The notes: generated from the sequence alone by a model not told the origin. Shown: positions 9,206-19,528, counted from the first letter of the stretch. The stretch is DNA of 64,000 nt from Pseudidiomarina atlantica (GCF_000753735.1 NZ_JPIN01000013.1:62001-126000); one strand, 5' to 3'. Translations and numbers: made by a program.

Positions 9206-10417
9206 ATGGCTAAAGGATCATTTTTTTCGCGCTTGTTTAAAAAAGACGAACAAACGCCAGAGCAAAACGAACAGCGCGAGGAGCAGGCGTTTGTTAACGA
9301 AAATCCTGTTAACGAACCGATTCCTGAAGATGTAACCGAGCCGCAAGCAGAGCCAAACGAAGCGTTACCCGAAGAGCCGCCATCAGTGGCTGAAACGGTA
9401 GCTCCCGACGCGACCGAAATTTGTGCGCAAGTGACCGCCGAAAGCCGTGCGAAACAAACTAAGGAGCAAGCGAAACCAAGCTTGTGGCAACGCCTCACCA
9501 GTGGCTTAAAAAAGACATCTAGCGCCATTGGCGACGGCCTGTGGGGCATTTTCAAAGACAAAAAGATCGATGACGAGTTATTCGAAGAGCTAGAAACTCA
9601 GCTATTAACTGCTGACATCGGTGTGCCGACCACGCTGAAAATCGTTGAGCGATTGACGGAACAGGCTAACCGTCGCCAGTTGAAAGATGCAGAAACGCTT
9701 TATCAGCTGTTGCAAGACAATATGGTCGAAATTCTGCAAGAAGTTGAACAACCACTAACCCTCCCTGAGAACCTAGAAGGCCCCTATGTGATTCTGATGG
9801 TGGGTGTCAACGGCGTCGGTAAAACTACCACCATTGGCAAAATGGCACAGCAGTTTAAACGTCAAGGTAAGTCGGTCATGCTGGCGGCGGGCGATACCTT
9901 CCGTGCCGCCGCGGTCGAGCAATTGCAAGTATGGGGTGAGCGCAACGACATTCCAGTGGTCGCGCAACATACCGGCGCAGACAGCGCGTCAGTTATTTAT
10001 GATGCCGTTGCCGCGGCGAAAGCGCGTGGCGTCGACGTGCTGATTGCCGATACCGCAGGGCGCTTGCAGAACAAAGCGCACCTGATGGATGAATTGAAGA
10101 AAGTGGTGCGGGTCATGAAAAAGCTTGATGAGAACGCGCCACACGAAGTGATGTTGACGCTCGACGCCGGCACTGGGCAAAATGCGATTAGCCAAGCCAA
10201 GCTCTTCACCGAAGCAGTGGGCGTCAGTGGTATCACCTTGACCAAATTAGATGGTACGGCCAAAGGTGGGGTGATTTTTGCCATCGCCGATCAATTCAAA
10301 CTGCCTATTCGCTACATTGGCGTTGGTGAAGGTTTAGATGACTTGCGGCCATTTGCAGCGGAGCCCTTTGTGCAAGCACTGTTTCAACGCGCGATTGAGG
10401 AACCCAAGGCACCATGA
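9206..10417 (+). CDS. ftsY: Signal recognition particle receptor FtsY
   Basis: A 403-residue SRP-GTPase that docks SRP-ribosome complexes at the inner membrane for co-translational insertion. The N-terminal 90 residues form a basic start (SFFSRLFKK) followed by a Glu/Gln/Pro-rich acidic A domain. The four-helix N domain starts near 92, and the G domain carries P-loop GVNGVGKTT (200-208), the DTFRAAAVEQL insertion-box region, DTAGR (G3) and TKLDG (G4). First gene of the ftsY-ftsE-ftsX unit: its stop overlaps the ftsE start by four bases. Confidence 0.97.
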   Translation: MAKGSFFSRLFKKDEQTPEQNEQREEQAFVNENPVNEPIPEDVTEPQAEPNEALPEEPPSVAETVAPDATEICAQVTAESRAKQTKEQAKPSLWQRLTSGLKKTSSAIGDGLWGIFKDKKIDDELFEELETQLLTADIGVPTTLKIVERLTEQANRRQLKDAETLYQLLQDNMVEILQEVEQPLTLPENLEGPYVILMVGVNGVGKTTTIGKMAQQFKRQGKSVMLAAGDTFRAAAVEQLQVWGERNDIPVVAQHTGADSASVIYDAVAAAKARGVDVLIADTAGRLQNKAHLMDELKKVVRVMKKLDENAPHEVMLTLDAGTGQNAISQAKLFTEAVGVSGITLTKLDGTAKGGVIFAIADQFKLPIRYIGVGEGLDDLRPFAAEPFVQALFQRAIEEPKAP

Positions 10418-11091
10418 TCAAATTCGAGCAAGTCAGTAAGGTTTATCCCGGTGGTTTTAAAGCACTGAACAACGTCAGCTTTGACGTGGAACCGGGAGAA
10501 ATGGCGTTTTTAACCGGTCATTCAGGGGCAGGTAAAAGTACCGTACTGAAACTGATTAGCTTGATGGAGCGACCGACCGCTGGGCGTGTACTGATCAACG
10601 GTCACGACTTGAAGCGCATTCAGCGTAAACAAATTGCTTATGCCCGTCGCGATATCGGAATGATTTTTCAGGATCACCGCCTACTCATGGATCGTACAGT
10701 ATTTGATAACGTCGCCTTACCGTTGATGATTGAAGGTTATAGCCTCTCGGAGGCACGCAAGCGCGTGCAGGCGGCACTTGATAAGGTCGGCTTGAGCGAT
10801 AAAATTCGCCATTATCCGCATATGCTTTCGGGCGGTGAGCAGCAACGGGTGGGAATCGCTCGTGCGGTCGTCAATAAACCACCCCTGTTACTCGCCGATG
10901 AACCCACCGGTAATCTCGACCCGAAACTCTCAGCCGAAATCATCAAACTGTTCGAAGAGTTCAACCGCGTTGGGGTGTCCGTATTGATTGCGACCCACGA
11001 TTTGAGCTTAATCGCGCGCTTACGCTATCGCACTTTAACGCTCAAAGAAGGACGTATGATTAGTGATGGCCTGACCGAGGAGGCACTATGA
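10414..11091 (+). CDS. ftsE: Cell division ATP-binding protein FtsE
   Basis: A 225-residue ABC ATPase partner of FtsX at the division septum. Walker A GHSGAGKST, Q-loop region FQDHRLL, signature LSGGEQQR, Walker B LLLADEPTGNLD and switch histidine in ATHDL are all intact. FtsEX does not import a substrate; ATP hydrolysis is relayed through FtsX to the periplasmic activator EnvC, encoded on the other strand at 14-15 kb in this window. Overlaps ftsY and ftsX by four bases on either side. Confidence 0.97.
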   Translation: MIKFEQVSKVYPGGFKALNNVSFDVEPGEMAFLTGHSGAGKSTVLKLISLMERPTAGRVLINGHDLKRIQRKQIAYARRDIGMIFQDHRLLMDRTVFDNVALPLMIEGYSLSEARKRVQAALDKVGLSDKIRHYPHMLSGGEQQRVGIARAVVNKPPLLLADEPTGNLDPKLSAEIIKLFEEFNRVGVSVLIATHDLSLIARLRYRTLTLKEGRMISDGLTEEAL

Positions 11092-12068
11092 GTGTGCTGT
11101 TCCGTTCGCGCCAACAAGGGGCGCAGCAAGTCAAAATCTCCGGTGTGCGACGCTTCTTCATGTTTTTTGTCCACCATGCACAGCAAGCGGTCGGCAGCCT
11201 CGGCCAGTTAGCCCGTTATCCGTTCGCCTCGTTGATGACCATGGCGGTGTTGGGGTTGAGTTTAACTTTGCCTGCAACCCTTTATGTGATCGTGAAGAAT
11301 ACTGATAATGTCGGTGCAGACTTCCAACAAGCGTCAGAGATCACTTTGTTTTTGCACAAAGACCTCACCGCGCAAGAAGTACAAACATTCGCCAAGCGCA
11401 TTGATTTATCGCCGGAAATTGAGTCGGCAACACTGATAGGTAAAGAACAAGGTCTCGCTGATTTTCGTGCACGTTCAGGCTTTGGTGATGCTCTCGACAC
11501 GCTCCAAGAGAATCCCTTACCAGATGTGTTGCGGGTGATTCCGCGTGAAAATTATCGCAGCGCTGCCGCCGCGCAACAACTGCTACAACAGCTAGAGCAA
11601 GAACGTGAAGTTGAACAAGCGCGCCTCGATGTCGACTGGTTAGAGCGTTTCACGGCGATTGTTGACCTCGTTCGTGATGCATTCTTGGCGCTGGCGTTGT
11701 TACTTTGTGTCGCGGTTGTGCTAATTGTCGGTAATACCATTCGTTTGAATATTAGCAGCAAGCGCGATGAAATTATGGTGATGAAGTTGGTCGGTGCGAC
11801 CGACGCGTATATTCAGCGCCCGTTTCTCTACACCGGCATTTGGTATGGCTTGGTCGGTGGGGTGATCACTTGGCTGGCTACGGCCGTACTCATCATGTGG
11901 CTGTCTGGTGCGGTACGCGATATTGCCGAGCTGTACGATAGCCAATTTACCCTAACCGGGCTTAATCTGACGGAAATGGCGGTAGTTTGGGGTATTGCGG
12001 TGGGACTCGGCTTGGTAGGTTCCTATATTGCGGTAAGAAAACACGTTACCGCTATTGAACCGCAATAA
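11088..12068 (+). CDS. ftsX: Cell division protein FtsX
   Basis: A 326-residue membrane partner of FtsE. A cytoplasmic N-terminal tail of about 50 residues is followed by one transmembrane helix (about 50-72), a periplasmic domain of about 110 residues that binds EnvC, and three helices in the C-terminal half (about 198-220, 245-270 and 293-315) forming the FtsX/MacB permease domain. Stop at 12066-12068; rpoH follows after a 161-base intergenic region carrying its own promoters. Confidence 0.95.
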   Translation: MSVLFRSRQQGAQQVKISGVRRFFMFFVHHAQQAVGSLGQLARYPFASLMTMAVLGLSLTLPATLYVIVKNTDNVGADFQQASEITLFLHKDLTAQEVQTFAKRIDLSPEIESATLIGKEQGLADFRARSGFGDALDTLQENPLPDVLRVIPRENYRSAAAAQQLLQQLEQEREVEQARLDVDWLERFTAIVDLVRDAFLALALLLCVAVVLIVGNTIRLNISSKRDEIMVMKLVGATDAYIQRPFLYTGIWYGLVGGVITWLATAVLIMWLSGAVRDIAELYDSQFTLTGLNLTEMAVVWGIAVGLGLVGSYIAVRKHVTAIEPQ

Positions 12069-12109
12069 ATTGTCCCCATGTAAGTTTTATGAAGATCACG
12101 AGGATCCCG

Positions 12110-12137
12110 TTGTCAGCAGCGTCAGATTTGCTAGAAT
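12110..12137 (+). promoter_or_regulatory. Sigma70-type promoter upstream of rpoH
   Basis: TTGTCA (12110-12115), a 16-base spacer and TAGAAT (12132-12137): five of six consensus bases in each hexamer. It lies 92 bases before the rpoH start and directly upstream of the sigmaE-like promoter. Inferred from sequence only. Confidence 0.6.
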
Positions 12138-12140
12138 GAG

Positions 12141-12168
12141 GGAACTTTTCGGGCCAAAATGGGTCTGA
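12141..12168 (+). promoter_or_regulatory. SigmaE (RpoE)-type promoter upstream of rpoH
   Basis: GGAACTT at 12141-12147, a 16-base spacer and TCTGA at 12164-12168. These are the same two elements and spacing I recall for the E. coli rpoH P3 promoter read by sigmaE, placed 61 bases before the rpoH start. It would tie heat-shock sigma production to envelope stress. Confidence 0.7.
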
Positions 12169-12229
12169 ATCAGTGGCTGCAAAAGCAATCCAGAGACCGC
12201 AGTCACTAGCAAAGAGAGGATGTTGTTGC

Positions 12230-13096
12230 ATGAGCACTGATATGACAAGTATGGCACTAGCGGTACCGCAGAGTAGCGGCAGTCTTGAGGCCTATATTCA
12301 GTCGGTCAACCGCATTCCGATGCTTACTGCCGAAGAAGAATATAATTTGGCAGTACGGTTAACCGAAGAAGATGATTTAGAAGCTGCACGCCAGCTGATC
12401 ATGTCGCATTTGCGTTTCGTGGTTCATGTGGCGCGTAGTTATTCAGGTTATGGCTTACCACAAGCTGACCTGATCCAAGAAGGTAATATCGGTTTGATGA
12501 AAGCCGTGCGTCGTTTCGACCCATCGGTTGGCGTACGCTTGGTGTCATTCGCGGTGCATTGGATCAAAGCAGAAATTCATGAGTATGTGCTGAAAAATTG
12601 GCGCATGGTCAAAGTTGCGACCACTAAAGCGCAGCGCAAATTGTTCTTCAATCTGCGCAAAATGAAAAAGCGTTTGGGCTGGTTTACGCAAGACGAAGTT
12701 AATACCGTCGCAGAAACCTTAGGTGTGAGCACCAAAGAAGTGATGGAAATGGAAGCGCGCATGAGTGCCCATGACCAAGCCTTTGAGCTCAGCTCTGACG
12801 ATGATGATGCGCGTGAGGGTAGCACTTATTCTCCAGCGCAATATTTGGAAGACAAACGTTCTGACTTAGCTGAAGAAGTTGAGCAAGAGCAGTGGCAAGA
12901 GCACACCCAGTTGCGCTTGCTCTCGGCAATTAAGACGTTGGATGAGCGTAGTCAAGACATCGTGCGTGCGCGTTGGTTAGACGAAGAAAACAAAACTACC
13001 TTGCAAGAACTCGCAGATAAATACCAAGTGTCTGCAGAGCGGGTACGTCAACTTGAAGCCAATGCGATGAAGAAACTGCGCGCGGCCATGGCGTAA
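12230..13096 (+). CDS. rpoH: RNA polymerase sigma-32 (heat-shock sigma factor)
   Basis: A 288-residue group 3 sigma factor directing transcription of chaperone and protease genes. Region 2 ([35 protein letters not shown], about 55-90) binds core polymerase and the -10; the RpoH box follows ([12 protein letters not shown], about 130-142); region 4 at the C-terminus carries a helix-turn-helix ([21 protein letters not shown]). I chose the ATG at 12230, nine bases after AGGA, because the 19 extra residues of the longer frame cover the promoter leader. ftsYEX-rpoH order is conserved in gammaproteobacteria. The leader could fold as a heat-sensing mRNA as in E. coli, which I did not model. Confidence 0.96.
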   Translation: MSTDMTSMALAVPQSSGSLEAYIQSVNRIPMLTAEEEYNLAVRLTEEDDLEAARQLIMSHLRFVVHVARSYSGYGLPQADLIQEGNIGLMKAVRRFDPSVGVRLVSFAVHWIKAEIHEYVLKNWRMVKVATTKAQRKLFFNLRKMKKRLGWFTQDEVNTVAETLGVSTKEVMEMEARMSAHDQAFELSSDDDDAREGSTYSPAQYLEDKRSDLAEEVEQEQWQEHTQLRLLSAIKTLDERSQDIVRARWLDEENKTTLQELADKYQVSAERVRQLEANAMKKLRAAMA

Positions 13097-13099
13097 GCC

Positions 13100-13351
13100 G
13101 TGGACTGTCGAGTCGGATGCGGTGCATGTTGTATCGCACCGTCTATTACTTCACCGATACCAGGAATGCCAGCAGGGAAACCGGCTGGCATTCGTTGTAT
13201 TCACCTGACCGAAAATAATCTGTGTGGCATCTTCATGCACCCAGATCGTCCCCAAGTGTGTGCTGATTTTACTGCCAGTCGAGATGTTTGCGGCTATGAC
13301 CGCGCCGAAGCGCTTATTCTGTTGACGCGCTTGGAGCAGGAGACGAGTTAA
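13100..13351 (+). CDS. UPF0153 / YkgJ-family cysteine cluster protein
   Basis: An 83-residue cysteine-rich protein: CRVGCGACCIAP at the N-terminus, then single cysteines in GIRCIHL, NLCGIF, QVCADF and DVCGYD. This is the zinc/iron-chelating YkgJ/UPF0153 (YeiW-like) pattern. Function is unknown. It starts with GTG three bases after the rpoH stop with no separate ribosome binding site, so translation is likely coupled to rpoH. Its last 38 bases overlap the convergent yibQ-type gene. Confidence 0.8.
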   Translation: MDCRVGCGACCIAPSITSPIPGMPAGKPAGIRCIHLTENNLCGIFMHPDRPQVCADFTASRDVCGYDRAEALILLTRLEQETS

Positions 13352-14081
13352 CACTCACCAGCGCCGACAGATACACTAACTCTACTGCCTGTACCGATGC
13401 TGCTTGTAGTTGTTGTAAGAACTCCAACGTAACCTCGTACGGATGTCCAATAACGATGGCGTAGCCTTGGTTTTGCGCAATCAATACAGCACGTTGCCAT
13501 TGGGCCTCAATCGCTTCTAACGTTGGTTCGTTGTCAAGAAAGACATGGCGGCGATTAGTGGGGATGCTCCATTGTTGAGCGGTTTGCTCGGCAACGGTTG
13601 CGGCCGTAGTGCGACTGTCGAGAAAATATAATCCACGTTGCTGTAACTCCGCCATCAACCAGTTCATCTGCTCCGCTGCTGCGGTCATTTGACTGCCTTG
13701 GTGGTTATTGAGTCCCTGCGCATTCGGTAAGCGCGAAAATGCTGCGGCGAGCGTAGCAATAAACTGTGCTTTGCTATCAAAGCGGTCCAACACGCCTTGT
13801 TCCTGCACATCATGCTGTTCACGTTGCATCGGCATGTGAATGACAACTTCATGGGCATGGTCTGCGGCAGCGGCTGCTAGCGCTTCAGCTTGCATGGTAA
13901 AAGGCATGATCGCAAGCGTGACGGGAAGTTGTAGCTGGGTAAACGCATGATGGTCGACATGGTGTCCTAGATCATCGATAACAATCGCAATGCGCGGTTG
14001 GGCCAGCACCGTTGGTACCAGCAGTAAACTCAGTAAAACAGCAGCACTACGCAGCATTAACGGCAACATTAACGGCACCAT
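13314..14081 (-). CDS. yibQ: Divergent polysaccharide deacetylase family protein (YibQ)
   Basis: A 255-residue exported protein of the divergent polysaccharide deacetylase (DUF610) family. Signal peptide at 1-27 ending VLAQ; the domain begins PRIAIVIDDLGHH and contains HEVVIHMPMQ, NNHQGSQMT and LDSRTTA, the NodB-fold motifs with altered residues. The role is unknown. It follows envC with a 13-base overlap and completes the gpmI-envC-yibQ order known from E. coli. Three in-frame ATGs exist near the start (14081, 14069, 14057); the first is listed without a strong ribosome binding site. The 3' end overlaps the UPF0153 gene by 38 bases. Confidence 0.88.
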   Translation of the reverse strand: MVPLMLPLMLRSAAVLLSLLLVPTVLAQPRIAIVIDDLGHHVDHHAFTQLQLPVTLAIMPFTMQAEALAAAAADHAHEVVIHMPMQREQHDVQEQGVLDRFDSKAQFIATLAAAFSRLPNAQGLNNHQGSQMTAAAEQMNWLMAELQQRGLYFLDSRTTAATVAEQTAQQWSIPTNRRHVFLDNEPTLEAIEAQWQRAVLIAQNQGYAIVIGHPYEVTLEFLQQLQAASVQAVELVYLSALVSVNSSPAPSASTE

Positions 14082-15220
14082 TGCGTCGGATTCACCGGTT
14101 GGCCATCAGCGCGGATTTCAAAATACAAACCGGGTGATTCGCGACCGCCACTTTGTCCAACGCGAGCAATCTCCTCGCCACGGCGCACGACATCGCCGAC
14201 TGCGGGCAAAATGGTTTGGTTGTGACCGTACAGGCTCATGTAACCATTACCATGATCAAGGACCAGCAAAAGACCGTAACCGCGCATCCAATTCGCATAA
14301 ATCACCCGACCATCGGCAATTGCGTTAATGGCACTGCCAGTCGCTGCTTCAATGGTCACACCTTTCCACTTCACGGTGCCGCTGCGGACACGGCCAAAAA
14401 GCCGTTGCACTTGGCCATTCACTGGCCAGCTCATTTTACCTTTGAGCTCAGCTAAACCGTTGAGTTGAGGCTCGTCGCGTAAGGCTGCAATAATGGCTGC
14501 AAGCACTTCTTCAAGCTCTTGTTGATCGCGCTCTAATTGCGCGATGCGACTCTGGTCTTCACGTTGCTCTTGATTGAGTCGTCGCACTAAGGCTTTTTGT
14601 TCTTTTTGCTGCTCTAGCAAGATTCCTTGCTGGCGCTTCTGCTCGGCTTCCTGTGCGACCAGCTGTTGTCGTGCTCCGTCTAGGTCAATACGCACCTGTT
14701 CAAGCTCAGCTTGAGTTGCTTTAAGTTCGTCAAGTTTGGCCAGCCGAGCGCGGTTGAAGTAGCCGTAGTAGCCATGTAAGCGCTCAAACTCGGCAGGATT
14801 CTCTTGATTAAGCACGAGCTTGAGAAAATCATGCTCACCGATGCGATAGGCGCGGTCGAGCTGCTCGCCCAACCATTTGGCTTGCTGCGCTTGCTCGGCT
14901 TCTAATGCTTGCTGTTGTTGCAGCAGGTCATTGATCTGAGCACTGGTGGCCTGCAGTTGCTGTTGTGTCGCGGCAAGTTCGCTGGCGACCACTCCCATTT
15001 GGGTTTCGAGCTGCTGCAGTTCACGCTCGGTGAGACTCAATTGTTTCGCCCGCTGTTGCATCGCCGACTGCCGCCGTTCCAACTCGCGAGCAATGGCATC
15101 AATGCGCGCCTGCGTTGCTGCCGCGTCCTCTTGGCTGGTTTGCCAGGCATGGCTGCTACTCGGCTGTAGCAGCCAGCAACCGCACAATAGCAAGACCAAA
15201 AGACGCGTTAGGTGGCTCAT
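14069..15220 (-). CDS. envC: Murein hydrolase activator EnvC
   Basis: A 383-residue periplasmic protein that activates the septal amidases AmiA/AmiB and is itself controlled by FtsEX. A signal peptide (about 1-25, ending SHA) is followed by a very long coiled coil rich in Gln, Glu and Leu (about 28-250) and a degenerate LytM/M23 domain (about 262-383: [16 protein letters not shown], ending with [16 protein letters not shown]). In this LytM domain the catalytic zinc ligands appear incomplete, as expected for an activator. Its ATG overlaps the gpmI stop by four bases. Confidence 0.93.
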   Translation of the reverse strand: MSHLTRLLVLLLCGCWLLQPSSSHAWQTSQEDAAATQARIDAIARELERRQSAMQQRAKQLSLTERELQQLETQMGVVASELAATQQQLQATSAQINDLLQQQQALEAEQAQQAKWLGEQLDRAYRIGEHDFLKLVLNQENPAEFERLHGYYGYFNRARLAKLDELKATQAELEQVRIDLDGARQQLVAQEAEQKRQQGILLEQQKEQKALVRRLNQEQREDQSRIAQLERDQQELEEVLAAIIAALRDEPQLNGLAELKGKMSWPVNGQVQRLFGRVRSGTVKWKGVTIEAATGSAINAIADGRVIYANWMRGYGLLLVLDHGNGYMSLYGHNQTILPAVGDVVRRGEEIARVGQSGGRESPGLYFEIRADGQPVNPTQWCR

Positions 15221-16752
15221 TCGTGCACAGTCACAATGGGTGTGCCGGTCATTTCTGCAGGTTGTGGTAACCCGAGCAGATGCAGCATGGTGGGTGCGAC
15301 ATCTGATAAGATGCCACCGTCACGCACGGTCGCCGCACGACCCACATAAATAAACGGCACGAGTTCACTAGTATGGGCGGTATGGGCCTGTCCGGTACCA
15401 TGATCCTGCATTTGTTCGGCGTTGCCGTGGTCAGCCGTGATGAGGCATTCGCCGCCGACTTTACGCAGTGCTTCTACCACCCGCCCAATCGCCGTATCAA
15501 CAGCCTCAACAGCTTTTACCGCAGCCTCGAAATTGCCGGTATGGCCGACCATGTCACCGTTCGGATAATTACAGATGATGACATCGTGTTGCCCGCTCTC
15601 GATGGCTGCCACCAACTTGTCGGTCAGCTCCACGCTGCTCATTTCGGGTTGCAAATCGTAGGTGGCGACCTGCGGTGAGTTCACCAAGACGCGTGTCTCG
15701 CCGTCGAATTCTTGCTCCTGGCCACCACTGAAGAAAAACGTCACATGCGCATATTTTTCCGTCTCTGAAATCCGTAACTGTGAATAACCTTGCTTCGCGA
15801 GCCATTCACCCATCACGTTTTGCAAGTCTTCAGGTGGAAACGCAACCTTGCTGTGAATATCTTTCGCGTATTCAGTGAGCGACACAAAAGCCGCTAATTG
15901 CGGTCGGCGCGCTGCTTTAAAGCCGTCAAAGTCTGGCGTAATAAAGGCATGACTGAGTTCACGTGCGCGATCCGCACGGAAATTCATGAAAATAACAGCA
16001 TCACCGTCAACGATAGGCGCCGCATCACCAATCCGCGTAGGTTTCACGAATTCATCGCTCTCGTTGCGCTCATAAGCCTGCGCTAAACCCACTCCGGCAC
16101 TTGGCGCCGTATAGGGGGCTTGACCGTCGACCAGCAATTGCCAAGCTTGCTCAACGCGATCCCAGCGTTTGTCGCGGTCCATCGCATAATAGCGACCACA
16201 GAGACTGGCGAAGCGCCCGACGCCGAGTTTGCTAAACAGTTGCTCGAAGCGTTCTATGGTTGGCTTAGCCGAACGCGGTGGGGTGTCACGACCATCTAAA
16301 AAGCCGTGTACATAAACAGCTTTGGCACCGCGTTGGGCAGCAAGCTCCACCATTGCTAGCAGGTGGTCTTCGTGACTGTGGACGCCGCCTGGAGAGAGCA
16401 AGCCCATAATATGCACGGCTTTGTTGTGGGCGACTGCTTGGTCTACCGCGGCCGTCAAAGTAGCATTAGTGAAGAAGTCACCATCGGCAATGGCTTTGCT
16501 AATGCGCGTGAAATCTTGATACACCACGCGACCGGCGCCCAAATTGACGTGACCGACTTCGGAGTTACCCATCTGCCCTTTGGGAAGACCCACCGCCATA
16601 CCTGAACCGTCGATCAGTGTATGCGGGCACTGCTGCCAAAGCGCATCCATGTTCGGTGTGTGCGCTGCGGCAATGGCATTGTCGTCAGCTGCTTCGCGAT
16701 GACCCCAGCCGTCCAAAATCAATAGCGCTAGGGGAGTATGTGGCTTTGCCAT
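15217..16752 (-). CDS. gpmI: 2,3-bisphosphoglycerate-independent phosphoglycerate mutase
   Basis: A 511-residue alkaline-phosphatase-fold enzyme interconverting 3- and 2-phosphoglycerate in glycolysis and gluconeogenesis. Metal ligand D14 in LILDGWG, catalytic S64 in MGNSEVGH, the HGFLDGRDT region and the C-terminal metal site [10 protein letters not shown] are present. The start at 16752 follows GAGGA by six bases; the frame is open upstream but without family-like sequence. First gene of gpmI-envC-yibQ. Confidence 0.96.
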   Translation of the reverse strand: MAKPHTPLALLILDGWGHREAADDNAIAAAHTPNMDALWQQCPHTLIDGSGMAVGLPKGQMGNSEVGHVNLGAGRVVYQDFTRISKAIADGDFFTNATLTAAVDQAVAHNKAVHIMGLLSPGGVHSHEDHLLAMVELAAQRGAKAVYVHGFLDGRDTPPRSAKPTIERFEQLFSKLGVGRFASLCGRYYAMDRDKRWDRVEQAWQLLVDGQAPYTAPSAGVGLAQAYERNESDEFVKPTRIGDAAPIVDGDAVIFMNFRADRARELSHAFITPDFDGFKAARRPQLAAFVSLTEYAKDIHSKVAFPPEDLQNVMGEWLAKQGYSQLRISETEKYAHVTFFFSGGQEQEFDGETRVLVNSPQVATYDLQPEMSSVELTDKLVAAIESGQHDVIICNYPNGDMVGHTGNFEAAVKAVEAVDTAIGRVVEALRKVGGECLITADHGNAEQMQDHGTGQAHTAHTSELVPFIYVGRAATVRDGGILSDVAPTMLHLLGLPQPAEMTGTPIVTVHE

Positions 16753-16937
16753 GTAACATCCTCGACTTCGTTGCTCGTGGTGCATGAAAGGTTGTGATTG
16801 ATTCGCCTCTAGTTTATGCGATTTTCTATCGCAACGCACCCGCCGTCGGGCGAATTGCCGCCAAATTTTACTGGTAACTGCCATTTCAGAAGGTATACTC
16901 TTGTGCTTGATTTTTTCAGTAGGAGTAGTGAGCCGTC

Positions 16938-17366
16938 ATGGAGCAAATTCTTACTTTTGCCGCCGAACATTATTTGATGAGCATCCTTTGGGTTGTGTTG
17001 CTAGTTGCCCTCATCATTACCACGTTGCAAGCAGCCACTTCAAAAGTGAAGGCACTGCCACCACAGCAGGCAACATTGCTGGTGGACCGCAATAACGGTG
17101 TGTTTGTCGATATTCGCTCGGTAGACGAATACCGTAAAGGTCACGTTCAAGGCTCAATCAATTTTCCTGCTGAGCGGATCCGGAAAAATGACACGGCTGC
17201 ACTTGATAAATATAAATCAGCCCCCATCGTGGTGGTATGTGCAACCGGCATGACCGCAAAAGCAGCTGCGAACCAGCTGTTCAAAGCGGGCTACGAAAAC
17301 GTTGCCGTATTACAGGGTGGAATTTCTGCCTGGCAGGGCGCAAGTTTCCCGCTAGTTAAAAAATAA
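16938..17366 (+). CDS. yibN: Membrane-anchored rhodanese-like protein YibN
   Basis: A 142-residue protein with one N-terminal transmembrane helix (about 12-32) and a cytoplasmic rhodanese domain (about 45-138); the active-site cysteine is C101 in VVCATGMTAKAA. Likely a sulfurtransferase or thiol-redox protein; substrate unknown. It precedes secB by 36 bases on the same strand, as in E. coli where grxC lies between them; no grxC is present here. Confidence 0.88.
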   Translation: MEQILTFAAEHYLMSILWVVLLVALIITTLQAATSKVKALPPQQATLLVDRNNGVFVDIRSVDEYRKGHVQGSINFPAERIRKNDTAALDKYKSAPIVVVCATGMTAKAAANQLFKAGYENVAVLQGGISAWQGASFPLVKK

Positions 17367-17402
17367 TCATTGATTTCAATTTGAAGAATAGGAAGTAACA
17401 AC

Positions 17403-17912
17403 ATGGCTGACGAACAGCAAGTAAATGGCGCTGCCCAAGGCGAAGCAACTGAACAACAGCAACAAGCATTCGCAATCCAACGCATCTACACCAAAGATGT
17501 GTCTTTCGAATCGCCAAATGCACCTGAAATTTTCCGTAAAGAGTGGCAACCAGAGTTGGGTCTTGATCTGAACGTCAAGAACACTAAATTGGAAGACAAC
17601 ACCTACGAAGTTGTTTTGAAAATCACTGCAACTAACAAAGTTGCGGGCGAAGTTGCATTCCTAGCTGAAGTTCATCAAGCAGGTATCTTCACAGTTGCGG
17701 ATTCATTGGAAGAAGCACAACGTGCGCAATTGCTTGGCGCATTCTGCCCGAATATTCTCTTCCCATATGCGCGTGAGTGCTTGTCGAGCCTAGTAAGCCG
17801 TGCAACCTTCCCGCAGTTGAACCTTGCTCCAGTGAACTTCGACGCCGTATTCGCGCAACACGTGCAACAGCGTCAACAGCAGCAAGCTGAACAGCAGCAA
17901 ACTGACGCGTAA
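17403..17912 (+). CDS. secB: Protein-export chaperone SecB
   Basis: A 169-residue cytoplasmic chaperone that holds preproteins unfolded and delivers them to SecA. Recognised from [16 protein letters not shown], the [11 protein letters not shown] strand, and the conserved C-terminal half ([36 protein letters not shown]). The last 20 residues are Gln-rich. Part of a yibN-secB-gpsA run; the gap to gpsA is 24 bases. Confidence 0.97.
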   Translation: MADEQQVNGAAQGEATEQQQQAFAIQRIYTKDVSFESPNAPEIFRKEWQPELGLDLNVKNTKLEDNTYEVVLKITATNKVAGEVAFLAEVHQAGIFTVADSLEEAQRAQLLGAFCPNILFPYARECLSSLVSRATFPQLNLAPVNFDAVFAQHVQQRQQQQAEQQQTDA

Positions 17913-17936
17913 GCGTCGGGTAGAACGCACTCTATA

Positions 17937-18938
17937 ATGCGTGATACACAAGTAACTGTGCTAGGTGCCGGTTCTTACGGAACCGCCCTAGCACTTTGTT
18001 TTGCGCGTAAAGGCACTCCAGTATGTTTGTGGGGGCGCGACGCCGAGCAAATCGATGCAATGGCCCAACAGCGCGAGAACAAGCGTTACCTGCCGGGCAT
18101 TCCGTTACCAGAAAACCTTACCGTTACCAGTGACCTTGCTGACGCAGTGGTCGACGCCCGCAACATTGTCGTGGTGGTGCCAAGTAGTGGGTTTGCGCAA
18201 GTGCTGCATGACATCAAACCATTGATGCCGGCTGATGCGCGAGTGGCCTGGGCGACCAAAGGGCTCGAGCCAGATACCGGGCGTTTGTTGTTTGAAGTAG
18301 CTGAGGAAATTCTCGGTGCCGGCCATGCCTTAGCCGTACTGTCGGGACCCACTTTCGCGATGGAAATGGCAAAAGGCTTGCCGACAGCAATTTCAATGTC
18401 GTCGACCGATGATCAGTTTGTTCAAGAGCTGTCCGATTTACTACATTGCGACCGCACCTTCCGGGTTTACACCAACGATGATTTTATCGGGGTGCAACTT
18501 GGTGGTGTGGTAAAAAATGTCATTGCCATTGGTGCCGGTATGGCCGATGGTATTGGCTTTGGTGCGAACGCACGCACGGCATTGATCACGCGAGGCTTGG
18601 CCGAATTAACGCGTTTAGGTTTAGAACTCGGTGCCAAGCCTGAAACCTTTACTGGGATGGCCGGATTAGGTGACTTAATTCTTACCTGTACCGACAATCA
18701 GTCGCGCAATCGGCGTTTTGGCCTTGCCTTAGGGCAGGGGAAAAGCGTTGAACAAGCGATGAAAGATATCGGCCAGGCGATTGAAGGTTATCGAAACACT
18801 AAAGAGGTGGTGCTATTAGCACGGCGTCATGGTGTGGAGATGCCGATTTGCGAGCAGATCTACGATGTACTCTATGGTGATACCACGCCTCAGCAGGCTG
18901 CTATCAACCTGCTGAGCCGGGCACGCAAATCAGAGTAA
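17937..18938 (+). CDS. gpsA: Glycerol-3-phosphate dehydrogenase (NAD(P)+)
   Basis: A 333-residue enzyme reducing dihydroxyacetone phosphate to sn-glycerol-3-phosphate, the backbone acylated by PlsB (encoded at 42-45 kb). Rossmann motif [12 protein letters not shown] at the N-terminus, [20 protein letters not shown] and the catalytic-lysine region [17 protein letters not shown] are intact, as is [11 protein letters not shown]. No clear ribosome binding site precedes the ATG, so translation may be coupled to secB. The 3' end overlaps slmA by nine bases. Confidence 0.96.
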   Translation: MRDTQVTVLGAGSYGTALALCFARKGTPVCLWGRDAEQIDAMAQQRENKRYLPGIPLPENLTVTSDLADAVVDARNIVVVVPSSGFAQVLHDIKPLMPADARVAWATKGLEPDTGRLLFEVAEEILGAGHALAVLSGPTFAMEMAKGLPTAISMSSTDDQFVQELSDLLHCDRTFRVYTNDDFIGVQLGGVVKNVIAIGAGMADGIGFGANARTALITRGLAELTRLGLELGAKPETFTGMAGLGDLILTCTDNQSRNRRFGLALGQGKSVEQAMKDIGQAIEGYRNTKEVVLLARRHGVEMPICEQIYDVLYGDTTPQQAAINLLSRARKSE

Positions 18939-19514
18939 TTGGTGCGCGATGGTTTGCCATTGCGCGTCAAATTCCTGCGTGGGTGCTTGTTTAAATTCAG
19001 AGCGCACAAACTGCGCGATTTTGCCATCGGCATAGGCCATCAATAGATTCGCCAATACTCCCTCATCCAAGCGTGTTTGCACGTTTTCACGTAAGCGTCG
19101 TTCGCGCAAAGCTTGTTTCAAATTCGCTTCGATTTTGCCAAATAGATTTTGCACCCGTGAACGTAACCGCTCATGCTCACCCATCAGCGCGTCACCAGTG
19201 AGAATTCGCGTAATCCCGGGGTTGCGCTCAACAAAGGTGAGCACCACCACCAAAATCATTTGGCAGCGCCGCAAGGTATCTTTTTCTGCTTCAAGTACCT
19301 TGTTGATATTGCCAAGCACCGCTTCTTCAGTGAATTCAATCAAGCCTTCAAACATCCGCGCCTTCGACGGAAAGTGGCGGTATAGCGCAGCTTCGGAAAC
19401 GCCCAGTTCGGCGGCCAAGCTTTTGGTGGTGATGCGCTGACCCGGGCTGGTTTCTAGCATTTGCGCTAGGGTGCTAAGGATCTGTTCCTTGCGGTTAGGT
19501 TTCTTCTCGGTCAT
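18930..19514 (-). CDS. slmA: Nucleoid occlusion factor SlmA
   Basis: A 194-residue TetR-type DNA-binding protein that blocks FtsZ assembly over the chromosome. N-terminal helix-turn-helix [24 protein letters not shown] and the middle region [20 protein letters not shown] match SlmA closely; C-terminus [18 protein letters not shown] also. It lies 14 bases after coaBC on the same strand. In E. coli dut lies between coaBC and slmA; it is absent here. Confidence 0.94.
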   Translation of the reverse strand: MTEKKPNRKEQILSTLAQMLETSPGQRITTKSLAAELGVSEAALYRHFPSKARMFEGLIEFTEEAVLGNINKVLEAEKDTLRRCQMILVVVLTFVERNPGITRILTGDALMGEHERLRSRVQNLFGKIEANLKQALRERRLRENVQTRLDEGVLANLLMAYADGKIAQFVRSEFKQAPTQEFDAQWQTIAHQLL

Positions 19515-19528
19515 TTGCAGTGACTCTC

